Notes: generated by a model from the sequence alone, not told the origin. Positions 8,426 to 17,462 are shown, counted from the stretch's first letter. The stretch is 64,000 nucleotides of DNA from Hymenobacter negativus (GCF_017571495.1 NZ_JAGETZ010000005.1:248001-312000), one strand, 5' to 3'. Numbers and translations: made by a program.

Positions 8426-9559
8426 ATGCGCTTAAAAACCACCCTGAATTCCTTGCTCTGCGCCACGCTGCTGCTCGCGCTGCCGGCCGCCGCCCAGAAG
8501 CTCCCGAAGAAAAAAGCCGTGCTCAAAAGCATGACTTTGACCAACGACTACTTTATGAAGAAGTGGCCGGATACGGGCAAGGAAATCGTGACCAATATTG
8601 CCCGGCCCAGCCACATCTGGACGCGCGGCGTGTACTACGAAGGCCTGATGGCCCTCTACCAGACCGATAAGCAGGCGCGCTACTACGACTACGCCGTGGA
8701 CTGGGGCACCAAGCACCAGTGGGGCATCCGGCGGGGCATTACCGACCGCAACGCCGACAACCAGTGCGCCGGCCAGACCTATCTGGAGCTGTACCAGATT
8801 GACCCCAAGCCGGAGCGGCTGCACGACATCAAGGCCGCCGTGGATAACATGGTGAACAGCCCGAAAATCGACGATTGGAACTGGATTGACGCGCTGCAAA
8901 TGGCCATGCCGGTATTTGCTAAGCTGGGCGTGATGACCAAGGATACGGCCTACTACGAGAAGATGTACCGCATCTACAACTACTCGAAAACCCAGCACGG
9001 CGGCCAGGGCCTCTACAACCCGCAGGATAAATTTTGGTGGCGCGATAAGGACTTTGTGCCACCCTACAAAGAGCCCAACGGCGAGGATTGCTACTGGAGC
9101 CGCGGCAACGGCTGGGTGGTGGCCGCCATGGTGCGCGTGCTGGACGTGATGCCGAAAGACGCCCCGCACCGCGCCGAATACGAACAGATGTATATGAACA
9201 TGATGCAGGCCCTGCCGCCGCTGCAGCGCCCGGACGGCTTCTGGAACGTGAGCCTGCATGACTCCACGCACTTCGGCGGCAAGGAAATGACCGGTACCGC
9301 GCTGTTTGTATACGGCATGGCTTGGGGCCTCAACCACGGCCTGCTCGACAAGAAACAGTACGAGCCCATCATTGCCAAAGCCTGGAAAGGCATGGTGACC
9401 GACTGCATCCACAAAGACGGTTTCCTGGGCTACGTGCAAGGCACTGGCAAGGAGCCCAAGGACAGCCAACCGGTAACCTTCACCAGCAAGCCCGACTTCG
9501 AGGATTACGGCTTAGGCTGCTTCCTGCTGGCCGGCAGCGAGGTATATAAGTTGAAGTAG
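8426..9559 (+). CDS. GH105 unsaturated rhamnogalacturonyl hydrolase
   Basis: 377 residues with a signal peptide ending near AAAQ. It is an alpha6/alpha6-barrel of the YteR/RhiN family: RPSHIWTRGVYYEGLMALY, NADNQCAGQTYLELY and DDWNWIDALQMAMPVF (the Asp in this last motif is the family's general acid), then YWSRGNGWVVAAM. It hydrates and releases the 4,5-unsaturated galacturonic acid left by the PL11 and PL22 lyases encoded here. It sits between PL22 and GH106 in the same orientation, consistent with sequential trimming of rhamnogalacturonan oligomers. Confidence 0.92.
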   Translation: MRLKTTLNSLLCATLLLALPAAAQKLPKKKAVLKSMTLTNDYFMKKWPDTGKEIVTNIARPSHIWTRGVYYEGLMALYQTDKQARYYDYAVDWGTKHQWGIRRGITDRNADNQCAGQTYLELYQIDPKPERLHDIKAAVDNMVNSPKIDDWNWIDALQMAMPVFAKLGVMTKDTAYYEKMYRIYNYSKTQHGGQGLYNPQDKFWWRDKDFVPPYKEPNGEDCYWSRGNGWVVAAMVRVLDVMPKDAPHRAEYEQMYMNMMQALPPLQRPDGFWNVSLHDSTHFGGKEMTGTALFVYGMAWGLNHGLLDKKQYEPIIAKAWKGMVTDCIHKDGFLGYVQGTGKEPKDSQPVTFTSKPDFEDYGLGCFLLAGSEVYKLK

Positions 9560-9606
9560 GCCTAGCGCCCCTGAGGCCTAACCTTGCCCCGGCCTTCACC
9601 CATGGG

Positions 9607-9641
9607 CAGGAAAGCCGGATAATTTTTAACGTTGATTTAAA
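9607..9641 (+). promoter_or_regulatory. Weak CAGGAG-like site upstream of GH106
   Basis: CAGGAAAGCC at 9607-9616 matches the strong rhaI site CAGGAGAGCC at 9 of 10 positions. The box at the expected 17-bp distance (GATTTAAA) is poor. Treat as a possible degenerate copy only. Confidence 0.25.
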
Positions 9642-9646
9642 TAGGT

Positions 9647-9700
9647 GGGGCCCGCGCCGCCGTGGCTGCCCTCTCCATGGGAGAGGGGCCGGGGGGAAGG
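9647..9700. repeat. Family A repeat, right-half copy
   Basis: It carries GCGCCGCCGTGGCTGCCC, then the self-complementary CTCTCCATGGGAGAG and a G-rich tail. It matches the right part of the complete copies at 4039 and 31022 but lacks the left arm. An in-frame ATG at 9645 makes the GH106 reading frame seem longer than it is. Confidence 0.65.
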
Positions 9701-9722
9701 GACTGCCACCAGAACGACATAC

Positions 9723-12566
9723 ATGAAACGCTCCCTCGCCCTGCTGCTCTTTGCTTCGCTCACTGCCCAGGCACAGGCGCCCAAGTGGCCTGCCATCACC
9801 CAGCAAACCAAGCCCTGGACGCGCTGGTGGTGGGAGGGCAGCGCCGTGAACAAAGCCGACCTTACCACCGTGATGACTGAGTACCAGAAAGCCAACCTCG
9901 GCGGCCTGGAAATCACCACCATCTACGGTGTGAAAGGTGCCGAAAGCCAGTTCATCGACTTCCTCTCACCAAAGTGGATGGACATGCTCTCGCACACCCT
10001 CGCCGAAGGGCAGCGGCTGGGGCTGGGCATCGACATGGCCCAGGCATCGGGCTGGCCCTTTGGCGGGCCGTGGGTGGCGCCGGCTGATGCGTCGAAGTAC
10101 GTGGCCTACACAACCTACGAGGTAAAAGGCGGCGCGAGCCTGACCGAGCCGGTGAGCTTTATGCAGAAGCCCATCATCACGGCCATCAACCACAAAGTCG
10201 ACCTCAAGCAATTGGTAGACCCGGTGGCTAAAAACAAGGACCTGCAGACGCTGGCCCTCGACCAGGTGCGCTTCGAGAAACCTCTGCCGCTTCAGACCTT
10301 GATGGCGTATTCGGACAAAGGCCAGGTGCTGGATTTGACCAGTAAAGTAGCTGCCGATGGCAAGCTGAGCTGGACCGCGCCCGCCGGCAGCTGGACGCTC
10401 TACGCCCTTTTCCAGGGCTGGCACGGCAAGCAGGTGGAACGCGCCGGCCCCGGCGGCGAGGGCGACGTGATTGACCACCTCTCTAAAACGGCTACCGACC
10501 ATTACCTGGCCTATTTCGATAAGGCATTTGCGGGCCACGATGTAAAGCCGATTCGGGCCTTCTTCAATGATTCATACGAAGTGGACGATGCCCAGGGCGA
10601 GGCTAACTGGACGCCGCTCATGTTTGCGGAGTTCCAGAAGCGGCGCGGCTACGACCTGCGCCAGCACCTGCCCGCACTGTTCAACAAAGCCGCCGAGGAC
10701 GAGAATCAGCGCGTGCTCACCGACTACCGCGAAACCATTTCGGAGCTACTGCTCGAAAACTACACCAAAACCTGGGGCGCCTGGGCCAAAACCCATGGCG
10801 CGCTCATCCGCAACCAAGCCCACGGCTCGCCGGCCAACATCCTGGACTTGTACGCCGCCACCGATATTCCGGAAACGGAAGGCGAGAACCTCACGCGCAT
10901 CAAGTTCGCGTCGTCGGCCGCGCACGTCACTGGCAAGCCGCTGGCCTCGGCCGAAACCGCCACTTGGGAAAATGACCACTTCCTGAGCAAGCTCAGCGAC
11001 GTGAAGAAGGCCATAGACCGCATGCTGCTGGGCGGGGTAAACCACGTGTTTTACCACGGCACGGCCTATTCGCCGCCCGCGGCCAAGTGGCCCGGCTGGT
11101 TGTTCTATGCTGCCGTGGAATTCAACCCGCAGAACCCGTTCTGGACGGATTTTGGCAAGCTGAACCAGTACACGGCCCGCGCCCAGTCGTTTCTGCAAGC
11201 CGGGCAGCCCAGCACCGATGTGCTGCTTTACCTGCCGCAGTCCGACGCCTACACCCGGCCCGGCAAGGTGCTGCTCCAGCACTTCGACGGCATCGAGCAC
11301 GGCTTCAAGGGCCTGCCCATTGAGACTACCAGCGAGCTGCTGCTCACCAAGGGCTACGGGTATGATTTCATCTCCGACAAGCAGGTGCAGCAAATCAAAA
11401 ACACGGGCAGCACCCTGACGACCAGTGGCGGAGCTCCCTACCAAACCCTGCTTGTGCCCAATGCGCATGTGATGCCGCTGCCCACGCTGCAAAACCTGCT
11501 GAAGCTGGCCCAGGGCGGCGCCACCATCGCCTTTCAGCACCAGGCTCCCGCCGATGTGCCCGGCCTGGGCGCGCTGGCCACCCGCCGCGCCGAATTCAAA
11601 AAGCTGCTGGCGCAGTTGAAGTTTGCTGACACCAAAACGGCCGGCGTGCAGCAGGCTGCCGTGGGCAAGGGCCGGATTCTGCTCGGCGACGACGTGCCGA
11701 CCTTGTTGGCCCAAGCCGGCGTGAAGCGCGAAACCTTGACCGACCAGGGCCTGCAATTCATCCGCCGCCGTCATGCCAAGGGGCATTACTACTTCCTAGC
11801 GAACTGGGGCGAGAAGCCCTACGCCGGCTGGATAACTCTGCAAACGCCCGCCAAATCCTCGGCTCTTTACAACCCCATGACCGAGCAAACCGGTATGGCC
11901 AACATCCGCGCGGCTGCCAACGGCCTGCCCGAAGTGTACGTGCAACTGGCCCCCGGCGAAACCTGCATCCTCGACACCAACGAAGGCACCATCAACGGCC
12001 CGGCTTACCCGTACCTGACGGTGGCCGCCGCACCCCAGCCCCTCACCAATCCGTGGGAGCTGAGCTTCCTCTCGGGCGGCCCGGAGCTGCCAGCCAAGCA
12101 GCAGGTGAAAGAGCTGACTTCCTGGACGACGCTGGCCGGCGACGCAGGCAAGAAGTTTTCCGGCACGGCCGCCTACACCACCACCTTCGCCCTGCCGCAG
12201 GGCAGCGGCGACGGCTTTCTGCTCGACCTTGGCCGGGTGGCTCAGAGCGCCCGCGTGCAGGTAAACGGCCAGCCAGCCACCACGCTGCTCGGTCCGGTGT
12301 ACCAGGTGTTCGTGCCGAAATCGCAGCTCAAGGCCAGCAACACCCTCACCGTGACGGTGAGCAACCTGATGGCCAACCGCATCGAAGACCTGGACCGCAA
12401 CCACGTCGACTGGAAGATTTTCTACAACACCAACATGCCCGCCAAGCTCAAGGAAAACCGCGGCGCCGACGGCCTCTTCACTACCGAAAAGTGGTCGCCG
12501 CTGGAATCCGGCCTGCTTGGCCCCGTCACCCTCACGCCGGCCTCCATAAGCGCGCCGGTTCAGTAG
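9723..12566 (+). CDS. GH106 alpha-L-rhamnosidase
   Basis: 947 residues from ATG 9723, which begins a clean signal peptide ending at TAQAQA; the 26 codons upstream lie in a repeat. The mature N-terminus has the GH106 hallmark WTRWWWEGSAVNKADL, followed by GLEITTIYGVKG and IDMAQASGWPFGGPWV. Further family segments are RAFFNDSYEVDDAQGEANW and LYAATDIPETEGEN, whose acidic residues are candidates for the catalytic pair. The C-terminus is a galactose-binding-like beta-sandwich. It releases L-rhamnose from rhamnogalacturonan, feeding the rhaM, rhaI and rhaB genes of this window. Confidence 0.92.
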   Translation: MKRSLALLLFASLTAQAQAPKWPAITQQTKPWTRWWWEGSAVNKADLTTVMTEYQKANLGGLEITTIYGVKGAESQFIDFLSPKWMDMLSHTLAEGQRLGLGIDMAQASGWPFGGPWVAPADASKYVAYTTYEVKGGASLTEPVSFMQKPIITAINHKVDLKQLVDPVAKNKDLQTLALDQVRFEKPLPLQTLMAYSDKGQVLDLTSKVAADGKLSWTAPAGSWTLYALFQGWHGKQVERAGPGGEGDVIDHLSKTATDHYLAYFDKAFAGHDVKPIRAFFNDSYEVDDAQGEANWTPLMFAEFQKRRGYDLRQHLPALFNKAAEDENQRVLTDYRETISELLLENYTKTWGAWAKTHGALIRNQAHGSPANILDLYAATDIPETEGENLTRIKFASSAAHVTGKPLASAETATWENDHFLSKLSDVKKAIDRMLLGGVNHVFYHGTAYSPPAAKWPGWLFYAAVEFNPQNPFWTDFGKLNQYTARAQSFLQAGQPSTDVLLYLPQSDAYTRPGKVLLQHFDGIEHGFKGLPIETTSELLLTKGYGYDFISDKQVQQIKNTGSTLTTSGGAPYQTLLVPNAHVMPLPTLQNLLKLAQGGATIAFQHQAPADVPGLGALATRRAEFKKLLAQLKFADTKTAGVQQAAVGKGRILLGDDVPTLLAQAGVKRETLTDQGLQFIRRRHAKGHYYFLANWGEKPYAGWITLQTPAKSSALYNPMTEQTGMANIRAAANGLPEVYVQLAPGETCILDTNEGTINGPAYPYLTVAAAPQPLTNPWELSFLSGGPELPAKQQVKELTSWTTLAGDAGKKFSGTAAYTTTFALPQGSGDGFLLDLGRVAQSARVQVNGQPATTLLGPVYQVFVPKSQLKASNTLTVTVSNLMANRIEDLDRNHVDWKIFYNTNMPAKLKENRGADGLFTTEKWSPLESGLLGPVTLTPASISAPVQ

Positions 12567-12638
12567 TTGCCAGGCCCTGGCACAGCTGGCTGACTAACAA
12601 CTGACAACAAGTAACTAGTACTTGACAACTCATCACCC

Positions 12639-12953
12639 ATGGAAGAAGTAGCATTCACAATGCAGCTCAAGCCCGGCGTGGCCGCCGAGTACCAGCGCCG
12701 TCATGACGAAATCTGGCCCGAGCTTTCGGCCCTGTTGCACGAGGCTGGCATCCGCGACTATTCAATTTACCTGGATGCGGCCAGCGGCCGGCTGTTTGCT
12801 GTGCAGAAGCGTCTGCCCGGCCACACCACCGACGGGTTGCCCACCACGGAAATTATGCAGCGCTGGTGGGCCTACATGGGCGATTTGATGGATACCAACC
12901 CGGACAATTCGCCGGTAGTGCAGTCGTTAACGCGGGTGTTCCACCAGGAATAG
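12639..12953 (+). CDS. rhaM: L-rhamnose mutarotase RhaM
   Basis: 104 residues, the exact size of RhaM. The catalytic His lies in YQRRHDEIWPEL, and DYSIYLD and QRWWAYMGDLM are conserved around the sugar pocket. It interconverts alpha and beta anomers of L-rhamnose in the cytoplasm so that isomerase gets its preferred form. It follows the GH106 gene by 72 bp and probably shares its transcript. The rest of the rhamnose pathway lies 12 kb away on the other strand. Confidence 0.95.
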   Translation: MEEVAFTMQLKPGVAAEYQRRHDEIWPELSALLHEAGIRDYSIYLDAASGRLFAVQKRLPGHTTDGLPTTEIMQRWWAYMGDLMDTNPDNSPVVQSLTRVFHQE

Positions 12954-12986
12954 TCCAGCTAAAAAAATAAACTCTTTTCGTAAAAT

Positions 12987-13031
12987 CAGGAGAGTGCGGG
13001 AAGGTTAGTGTGTGCTCAATCTCCAGTTTTG
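12987..13031 (+). promoter_or_regulatory. CAGGAG promoter module with no downstream gene
   Basis: Two 10-bp direct repeats, CAGGAGAGTG and CGGGAAGGTT (12987-13006), then exactly 17 bp, then CAGTTTTG (13024-13031). The geometry is identical to the modules before rhaI (30992) and rhaT (34857). No convincing coding region follows; a strong terminator is at 13363. Confidence 0.6.
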
Positions 13032-13037
13032 TACTGT

Positions 13038-13392
13038 GAGTGCAAACAACCTGACTGGCACGCGGCCACACGGAGAAACGATGGGTGGGAGTCCTCTTTC
13101 TTCAATCCCCGCCGCGGGCCACGTCAGTGTTGTGGCATCAAGTATTTCAGTTTCCTTTCCAGGATAACTATAACTATGTTTTTGTCGCTGTTTTGTGGTT
13201 GTGCCCGATTTTGGCAGCCCAATTCAGTACTTATATAGATTTAGAAGTCAAATGCTTGAATAATGCTGGTTAATAAAGTTTTAGCCGCTTAGAACCAGGA
13301 TATCAAGGCGTGAGAGTTTAAGAGTTTTTGTGAGTTTTAGTGAAACAAAACTAACCGAAGATGCGGCCTCCATTGGGGGCCGCTTCTTTTTT
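13038..13392 (+). ncRNA. Predicted untranslated transcript between rhaM and the GDPD gene
   Basis: This fills most of the 465-bp gap 12954-13418. It is bracketed by the promoter module ending at 13031 and the intrinsic terminator ending at 13392, and is more AT-rich than its surroundings. The two short open frames starting near 13008 and 13085 look unlike any protein I know and have atypical composition. It could be a regulated small RNA or a long 3' segment of the rhaM message. The start coordinate is an estimate from the promoter box. Confidence 0.3.
13363..13392 (+). terminator. Intrinsic terminator, + strand
   Basis: Stem GCGGCCTCC / GGGGGCCGC (9 bp with one G-T wobble), loop ATT, then TTCTTTTTT. 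It has the T tract on the + strand only, so it ends transcription coming from the rhaM side, not from the convergent GDPD gene. Confidence 0.85.
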
Positions 13393-13418
13393 GTCTGCAC
13401 CTGCCGAAAGCAGCATTT

Positions 13419-14291
13419 TTATTTGAGTGGAAACAGGCCCGGATAATCCGTAATTACCCCATCGACCCGCAGCTGAATCAACTGCCCGACCTCGGCGGTG
13501 GTATTAACCGTCCACGGAATGACCTGCATGCGGCGCTGATGGCAGGCCTGCACCAGCTCGGCCGTTACCAGCTTATAAGCAGGACTATAGATGCTCGGTG
13601 TAAAGCTGAACCGCGCCAGATTCTTTTCCATGCTTTCTGGGTTGTCGACCAGCAGCGCGGTGCGTAAAGCAGGTTGTACGCGGTGCACAATTTCCAGCGT
13701 GCGTGGGTCGAACGACTGGATGATTACGCGGCTCTGGACGCCTTTGGCATTCACCACGGCCAACAGCAGGCGCACAAATTCCTCCGGCGCGGGGTGGTTG
13801 GTGCCGTCGCCGTCGGGTGTAGTTTTCGTTTCGATGTTGTAAAACGGTGCGGGCCGCTGCTTGCGCCGCGCATACGTTTCGGCGGAGTCGATGACTTCGG
13901 CCAGCAGGGGCTTGTAAGCGAGCAGCTTTTGCTGCTGCGGGAACTTGGGGTTGCCGTGGCTGCCTACGTCGTAGCGCCGGATTTCAGCGTAGGGCAGGCT
14001 GTAAATTTTCAGAGCTTTCTCATCGGCTTTGGCAATGGGCTGGCCATTAGGCTGATACACGAAGCCCGAGTTCATAAACGGGTCGTGGGAGAGGAGCACC
14101 TGCTTGTCCTGGCTGATGGCAATGTCCATTTCCAGCGTCGTCACGCCCAGGTCCAGTGCCTTGCGCATGGCCGGGATGGTGTTTTCCGGCATCAGCCCGC
14201 GGCAGCCGCGGTGGCCCTGAATGTCGAGCGGGCGCGTCTGAGCCAGGGCGGTTTGGGCGAGGAGCAGTAGGGCGAAAACGAAGTTTTTCAT
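13419..14291 (-). CDS. Glycerophosphodiester phosphodiesterase, secreted
   Basis: 290 residues from the ATG at 14291; the longer frame to 14327 would precede the signal peptide MKNFVFALLLLAQTALAQ. The GDPD TIM barrel starts with QGHRGCRGLMPENT and continues with TLEMDIAISQDKQVLLSHDP, which carry the catalytic His pair and the metal-binding Glu/Asp. It hydrolyses deacylated phospholipid headgroup diesters to glycerol-3-phosphate in the periplasm. It is last in a - strand series behind a metallophosphoesterase and SusC/SusD genes, which suggests phosphate or glycerol-phosphate scavenging. Confidence 0.9.
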   Translation of the reverse strand: MKNFVFALLLLAQTALAQTRPLDIQGHRGCRGLMPENTIPAMRKALDLGVTTLEMDIAISQDKQVLLSHDPFMNSGFVYQPNGQPIAKADEKALKIYSLPYAEIRRYDVGSHGNPKFPQQQKLLAYKPLLAEVIDSAETYARRKQRPAPFYNIETKTTPDGDGTNHPAPEEFVRLLLAVVNAKGVQSRVIIQSFDPRTLEIVHRVQPALRTALLVDNPESMEKNLARFSFTPSIYSPAYKLVTAELVQACHQRRMQVIPWTVNTTAEVGQLIQLRVDGVITDYPGLFPLK

Positions 14292-14305
14292 GAATGGACT
14301 GTAGA

Positions 14306-14396
14306 CCCGAGTACCCCGAATTTCCAATTCGACCCGCTGGAACGATTAATACAGTACGTTCCAGCGGGTCGAATTGGAAATTCGGGGGTACTCGGG
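14306..14396. repeat. Long inverted repeat between GDPD and metallophosphoesterase genes
   Basis: Arms of 39-40 bp (14306-14344 and 14357-14396) pair almost perfectly around a 12-base centre. They contain CCCGAATTTCCAATTCGACC and CGCTGGAACG. The sequence is unrelated to families A, B and C and occurs once here. It would form a hairpin on either strand and could separate expression of the two genes. Confidence 0.8.
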
Positions 14397-14402
14397 CTGT
14401 TA

Positions 14403-15902
14403 TCACACGGCAACGGTTTCGCTATATACTTGCCCGAAACGGTCGGTGGCTTCGATGCGGATTTCCTTGGCGTTGGCCGATGGGCGGGCAAAAAACAGGT
14501 GGTCCGTCATGGTGGGCTCCACCCATTTGTGTTTGGCGGGCAGGTTTTCGCCGGCCTGGAGCTGCACGGCCAGCGGGTCGAGGCCGGCTTGCTGCTGCAT
14601 TTCGCCCTGGCGTACGCCGTTTTCAAACCAAGCCACTTTCCACTGCGGGTCCCAGTTCCAAACGTTGGCCACGATTTCATCGGGCCGGCCGGGCACCGCG
14701 CCTTTGGGGTAGGAGCGGAGCTGGTGCTTGCGGTCGTGGCCCACGGATTTGTAGTACCACTTTATTTCGCCGCCGCTCACCTCGTATACGCCGTAGCCGC
14801 TGGGCGCGCCGTCGGTGCAGATGGGGCCGGTCCACCAGGCGCCGCACACCGCGCCGTGGGTGTGCTCGATGGTGTTTTCGTTGAAAATCTTCTCGCACAC
14901 GTGCGTGTGGCCCGACATAATGTGCGCCGTATAAGGCTTCAGAATACGGTACAGCTCGGCCCGGTTCGACACCACGCCGCCCAAGGATTCGTCCTTGAGC
15001 TTGTTGCGCCGCTGGTCGCCGCTGTCCACCGGAATGTGCAGGGCCACCACCACGGTGCTGCCCGGCTTCACGTGGCTCAGGTCCTGCTCCAGCCACTGCA
15101 ATTGCTTCTCCGTGAGGTAGCCAATGTACTTTTTGGGTGGGCCGATGAAGAAGACATCATCGAGCACCACGTAGTGCACCTCGCCCCGGTTGAAGGAATA
15201 ATACGTGGGGCCAAATAAGCTCTTGAAGGTCTGGGCCGAGCCCTCGTCGGTGCGCGCCGTGAGGTCCATGTCGTGGTTGCCAATGACCTGGAAGAACGGC
15301 AGCCCGCTGATTTCTACCGCCTTTTTGTAGTCCTCAAACAGCTCGTGCTTGTCCCACACCAAGTCGCCACAGCCGATGGCGAAGGTATTGGCGTCGTATT
15401 GCGCGGCCAGCTTTTTTAGGTCCGGCGCGGAGCTGGTGAGCAGTTCATGGCAGTCCTTTTTGTTTATCATCTGCGGGTCGGCCCACACCACGAAGGTGTG
15501 TTTGGTGTCGTCGCCGGCCAGCTTTTGCAGGGCGAAGTCGGCTGTCATTTTATCCGTGCCCGGCTTGATAGCCTGGAAGAATTGCGCCAGTCCTTTCTCG
15601 TGCGGAAACGCGTAGCCACGTGGGATGGAAATATGAACGAATTCGGCCGTGGCGTTGCTTTCCAGCGTGTATTTACCGGTTTTGTCGGTCAGCACGATGT
15701 TGGTGCCATCGGTCACGGCCACGTTGGCAATACCAGTACCATTCTGGTGTACCTTGCCCTTGATGGTAAGCGGTGCGAGGCTGATTTTCTGGCCGCTGGG
15801 CGTGGTCTGGGTTTCTTCGGCAGCGAGGGCTGCGGGAGCGAAAGGCAGGCTAAGGCCGGCGCTGACGAGACCAAGGTTTTGGAGGAATTGTCTGCGGAAC
15901 AT
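14403..15902 (-). CDS. Calcineurin-like metallophosphoesterase, Tat-exported
   Basis: 499 residues. The N-terminus MFRRQFLQNLGLVSAGLSL resembles a twin-arginine signal. A carboxypeptidase-regulatory-like beta domain (about residues 45-115) precedes the catalytic domain. Metallophosphoesterase motifs in order are WADPQ, GCGDLVWD, VIGNHDMD, ALHIPV and MSGHTHVCE. The usual first-motif His is Gln, a variant I recall in related Bacteroidota enzymes. A C-terminal beta domain of about 120 residues follows. The substrate is probably a periplasmic phosphodiester or phosphomonoester. It lies between the DUF5689 lipoprotein and GDPD genes on the same strand. Confidence 0.85.
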   Translation of the reverse strand: MFRRQFLQNLGLVSAGLSLPFAPAALAAEETQTTPSGQKISLAPLTIKGKVHQNGTGIANVAVTDGTNIVLTDKTGKYTLESNATAEFVHISIPRGYAFPHEKGLAQFFQAIKPGTDKMTADFALQKLAGDDTKHTFVVWADPQMINKKDCHELLTSSAPDLKKLAAQYDANTFAIGCGDLVWDKHELFEDYKKAVEISGLPFFQVIGNHDMDLTARTDEGSAQTFKSLFGPTYYSFNRGEVHYVVLDDVFFIGPPKKYIGYLTEKQLQWLEQDLSHVKPGSTVVVALHIPVDSGDQRRNKLKDESLGGVVSNRAELYRILKPYTAHIMSGHTHVCEKIFNENTIEHTHGAVCGAWWTGPICTDGAPSGYGVYEVSGGEIKWYYKSVGHDRKHQLRSYPKGAVPGRPDEIVANVWNWDPQWKVAWFENGVRQGEMQQQAGLDPLAVQLQAGENLPAKHKWVEPTMTDHLFFARPSANAKEIRIEATDRFGQVYSETVAV

Positions 15903-15924
15903 GGGCGGTGGTATGATTTGAACA

Positions 15925-16030
15925 GAACGTCATGCAGAGCGCAGCGAAGCATCTCGCGTGCCACCACTAATTCTGATGATTGAGTTAGTTGAAGCACGCG
16001 AGATGCTTCGCTGCGCTCTGCATGACGTTC
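15925..16030. repeat. Family B inverted repeat, perfect 36-bp arms
   Basis: GAACGTCATGCAGAGCGCAG plus CGAAGCATCTCGCGTG (15925-15960) pairs without mismatch to 15995-16030. The 34-base centre differs from other copies. It occupies nearly the whole gap between the metallophosphoesterase and DUF5689 genes. Confidence 0.9.
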
Positions 16031-16043
16031 CTTTTAGCAGCGG

Positions 16044-17315
16044 TTAGTTTTCGTAGATGGCAATGTCATCCAGCCCCAAGCGCCCGTTCAAAATGGCGGG
16101 CGGGTTGCTGGCACCCAGGCCCAGCTTGTTGATGCGGAAGCGCACCGGGCCGCTGATGCTCATGAGAAAGGTGATGGAGTGCTGCCAGTTGCCGGCATCG
16201 GTGATGGTGGCGCCAGTTTGCGTCCAGGTGCGGCCCTGGTCCTGCGAGTACTCCAGTTTCCAGGAGCTGGCGGCGTCGGTGTAATAGGCGCCGTAGATGA
16301 GCGTGACTTTGGTAGCGCCGTTGGGGAGGTCGAACTTCATTTCCACCACAGCTGGCACCGTCAGGCCCTGCTGTATGCGGATGCCCTGGGCGCCGGTGTA
16401 CCGGTCGCGCCCCGAGGTGTTGCCGAGGATGGCTTGGTACAGCTTCCAGGGGCCGGTGCCGAAGGTCACGGTGTTGTCGGGCACGGCGGCGGTGTTCATA
16501 TCATAGCTGCCCTTGGTGGCCTGCGGCACAGCCTCAAAGCTTTCGGGGAAGTTGCGGTAGATGGGGCCGCTGGGGTCCACGGCGTCGGCGGCGGTGCGCA
16601 GCCAGAGCTGCGGCGCGGCGGCCTGGCTGGCGTCGAGGCCACCCACCGGGATGCCCAGGAACGTGGCGCTGGCCGGAATGCGGCGCGTTGCGAAAGCCGC
16701 GCCGGCTTCGGTGTGCAGGGTGATGCTTTTGCCCGCGCCGTCGGCCAGGGTTTTGTTGCCCGCATAGGTGTCGCCCGATACGGGCAGCGGCGTGATGCTG
16801 CCGCCGGTGATGCGGACCAGCGTGCCTTCGTATTGGTCGAAATTGGTGAGCAGGGTTTCGATGTTGATGTCGCGGGCGCGCACGGCGTTGTTGCTGCTCA
16901 CCTTGCGCACGCGGTCGGCCGTCACGCCTTCGATGCGGAGCGCGCCGGTGGTTTTGGTCAGCGTGGTGCCAGCCACATCCACCACCACCGAGTCGCCCAC
17001 GGCGACGTTCGCGTTACCATTCAGCGGGATGATGATGCCGCGTACCACACCGCGCCGCTTGTTTTGCACCACCAGTGTGGTGGGGCCGCCGGGCACGTTG
17101 GCCCCGCTGGCATCGGAAACGACGATGCCCACAACCTGGTGCGCGCCCGAAAGCTGGGCCTGTTCCAGCGGCACGCTCGCGCCCTGGTAGAGCCGGCGCA
17201 GGTCCTCAAGGGAGACAATTGGGCTGGGCTGGCCGGCCGCGTAGTCGGGGTTTTCTTCCAGGCAACTGGTGAGGGTCAGGGCCGTGAGGAAGGCGATTAG
17301 AAGCTTAGATTTCAT
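16044..17315 (-). CDS. DUF5689-type lipoprotein
   Basis: 423 residues with lipobox ending TSC (SIpeptidase II site near residue 18). The first ~210 residues look like DUF5689, an OB-fold-like domain of Bacteroidota surface lipoproteins: SLEDLRRLYQGASVPL, HQVVGIVVSDASGANVPGG and GDSVVVDVAG. The last ~170 residues form a jelly-roll sandwich of the choice-of-anchor type (WKLEYSQDQGRTWTQTGATI and GLDDIAIYEN). It follows the SusD_2 gene and probably acts as an accessory surface binder for the same SusC. No catalytic motif is visible. Confidence 0.75.
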   Translation of the reverse strand: MKSKLLIAFLTALTLTSCLEENPDYAAGQPSPIVSLEDLRRLYQGASVPLEQAQLSGAHQVVGIVVSDASGANVPGGPTTLVVQNKRRGVVRGIIIPLNGNANVAVGDSVVVDVAGTTLTKTTGALRIEGVTADRVRKVSSNNAVRARDINIETLLTNFDQYEGTLVRITGGSITPLPVSGDTYAGNKTLADGAGKSITLHTEAGAAFATRRIPASATFLGIPVGGLDASQAAAPQLWLRTAADAVDPSGPIYRNFPESFEAVPQATKGSYDMNTAAVPDNTVTFGTGPWKLYQAILGNTSGRDRYTGAQGIRIQQGLTVPAVVEMKFDLPNGATKVTLIYGAYYTDAASSWKLEYSQDQGRTWTQTGATITDAGNWQHSITFLMSISGPVRFRINKLGLGASNPPAILNGRLGLDDIAIYEN

Positions 17316-17336
17316 TTGAATTCAATGGGATTGTTT

Positions 17337-17441
17337 GGCCGTCATGCTGAGCGTAGTCGAAGCATCTCGCTCGTTTCGTTGCAATCGGGTCTGATTACTG
17401 GTGGCACGCGAGATGCCTCGGCTGCGCTCGGCATGACGGCC
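17337..17441. repeat. Family B inverted repeat
   Basis: GGCCGTCATGCTGAGCGTAG and following AGCATCTCGC pair with GCGAGATGCCTCGGCTGCGC and GGCATGACGGCC. Outer ends pair best and the inner part is degenerate. It lies between the DUF5689 and SusD_2-type genes. Confidence 0.85.
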
Positions 17442-17462
17442 TTTTGTCATCTTTCTGCTATC

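Noticed and set aside
9645..9722. In-frame extension of GH106
   Set aside because: It lies within a family A repeat and would place 26 residues before a clean signal peptide.
13008..13273. Two short open frames in the gap after rhaM
   Set aside because: The sequences have no recognisable features, and they overlap in different frames inside a region better explained as untranslated RNA.
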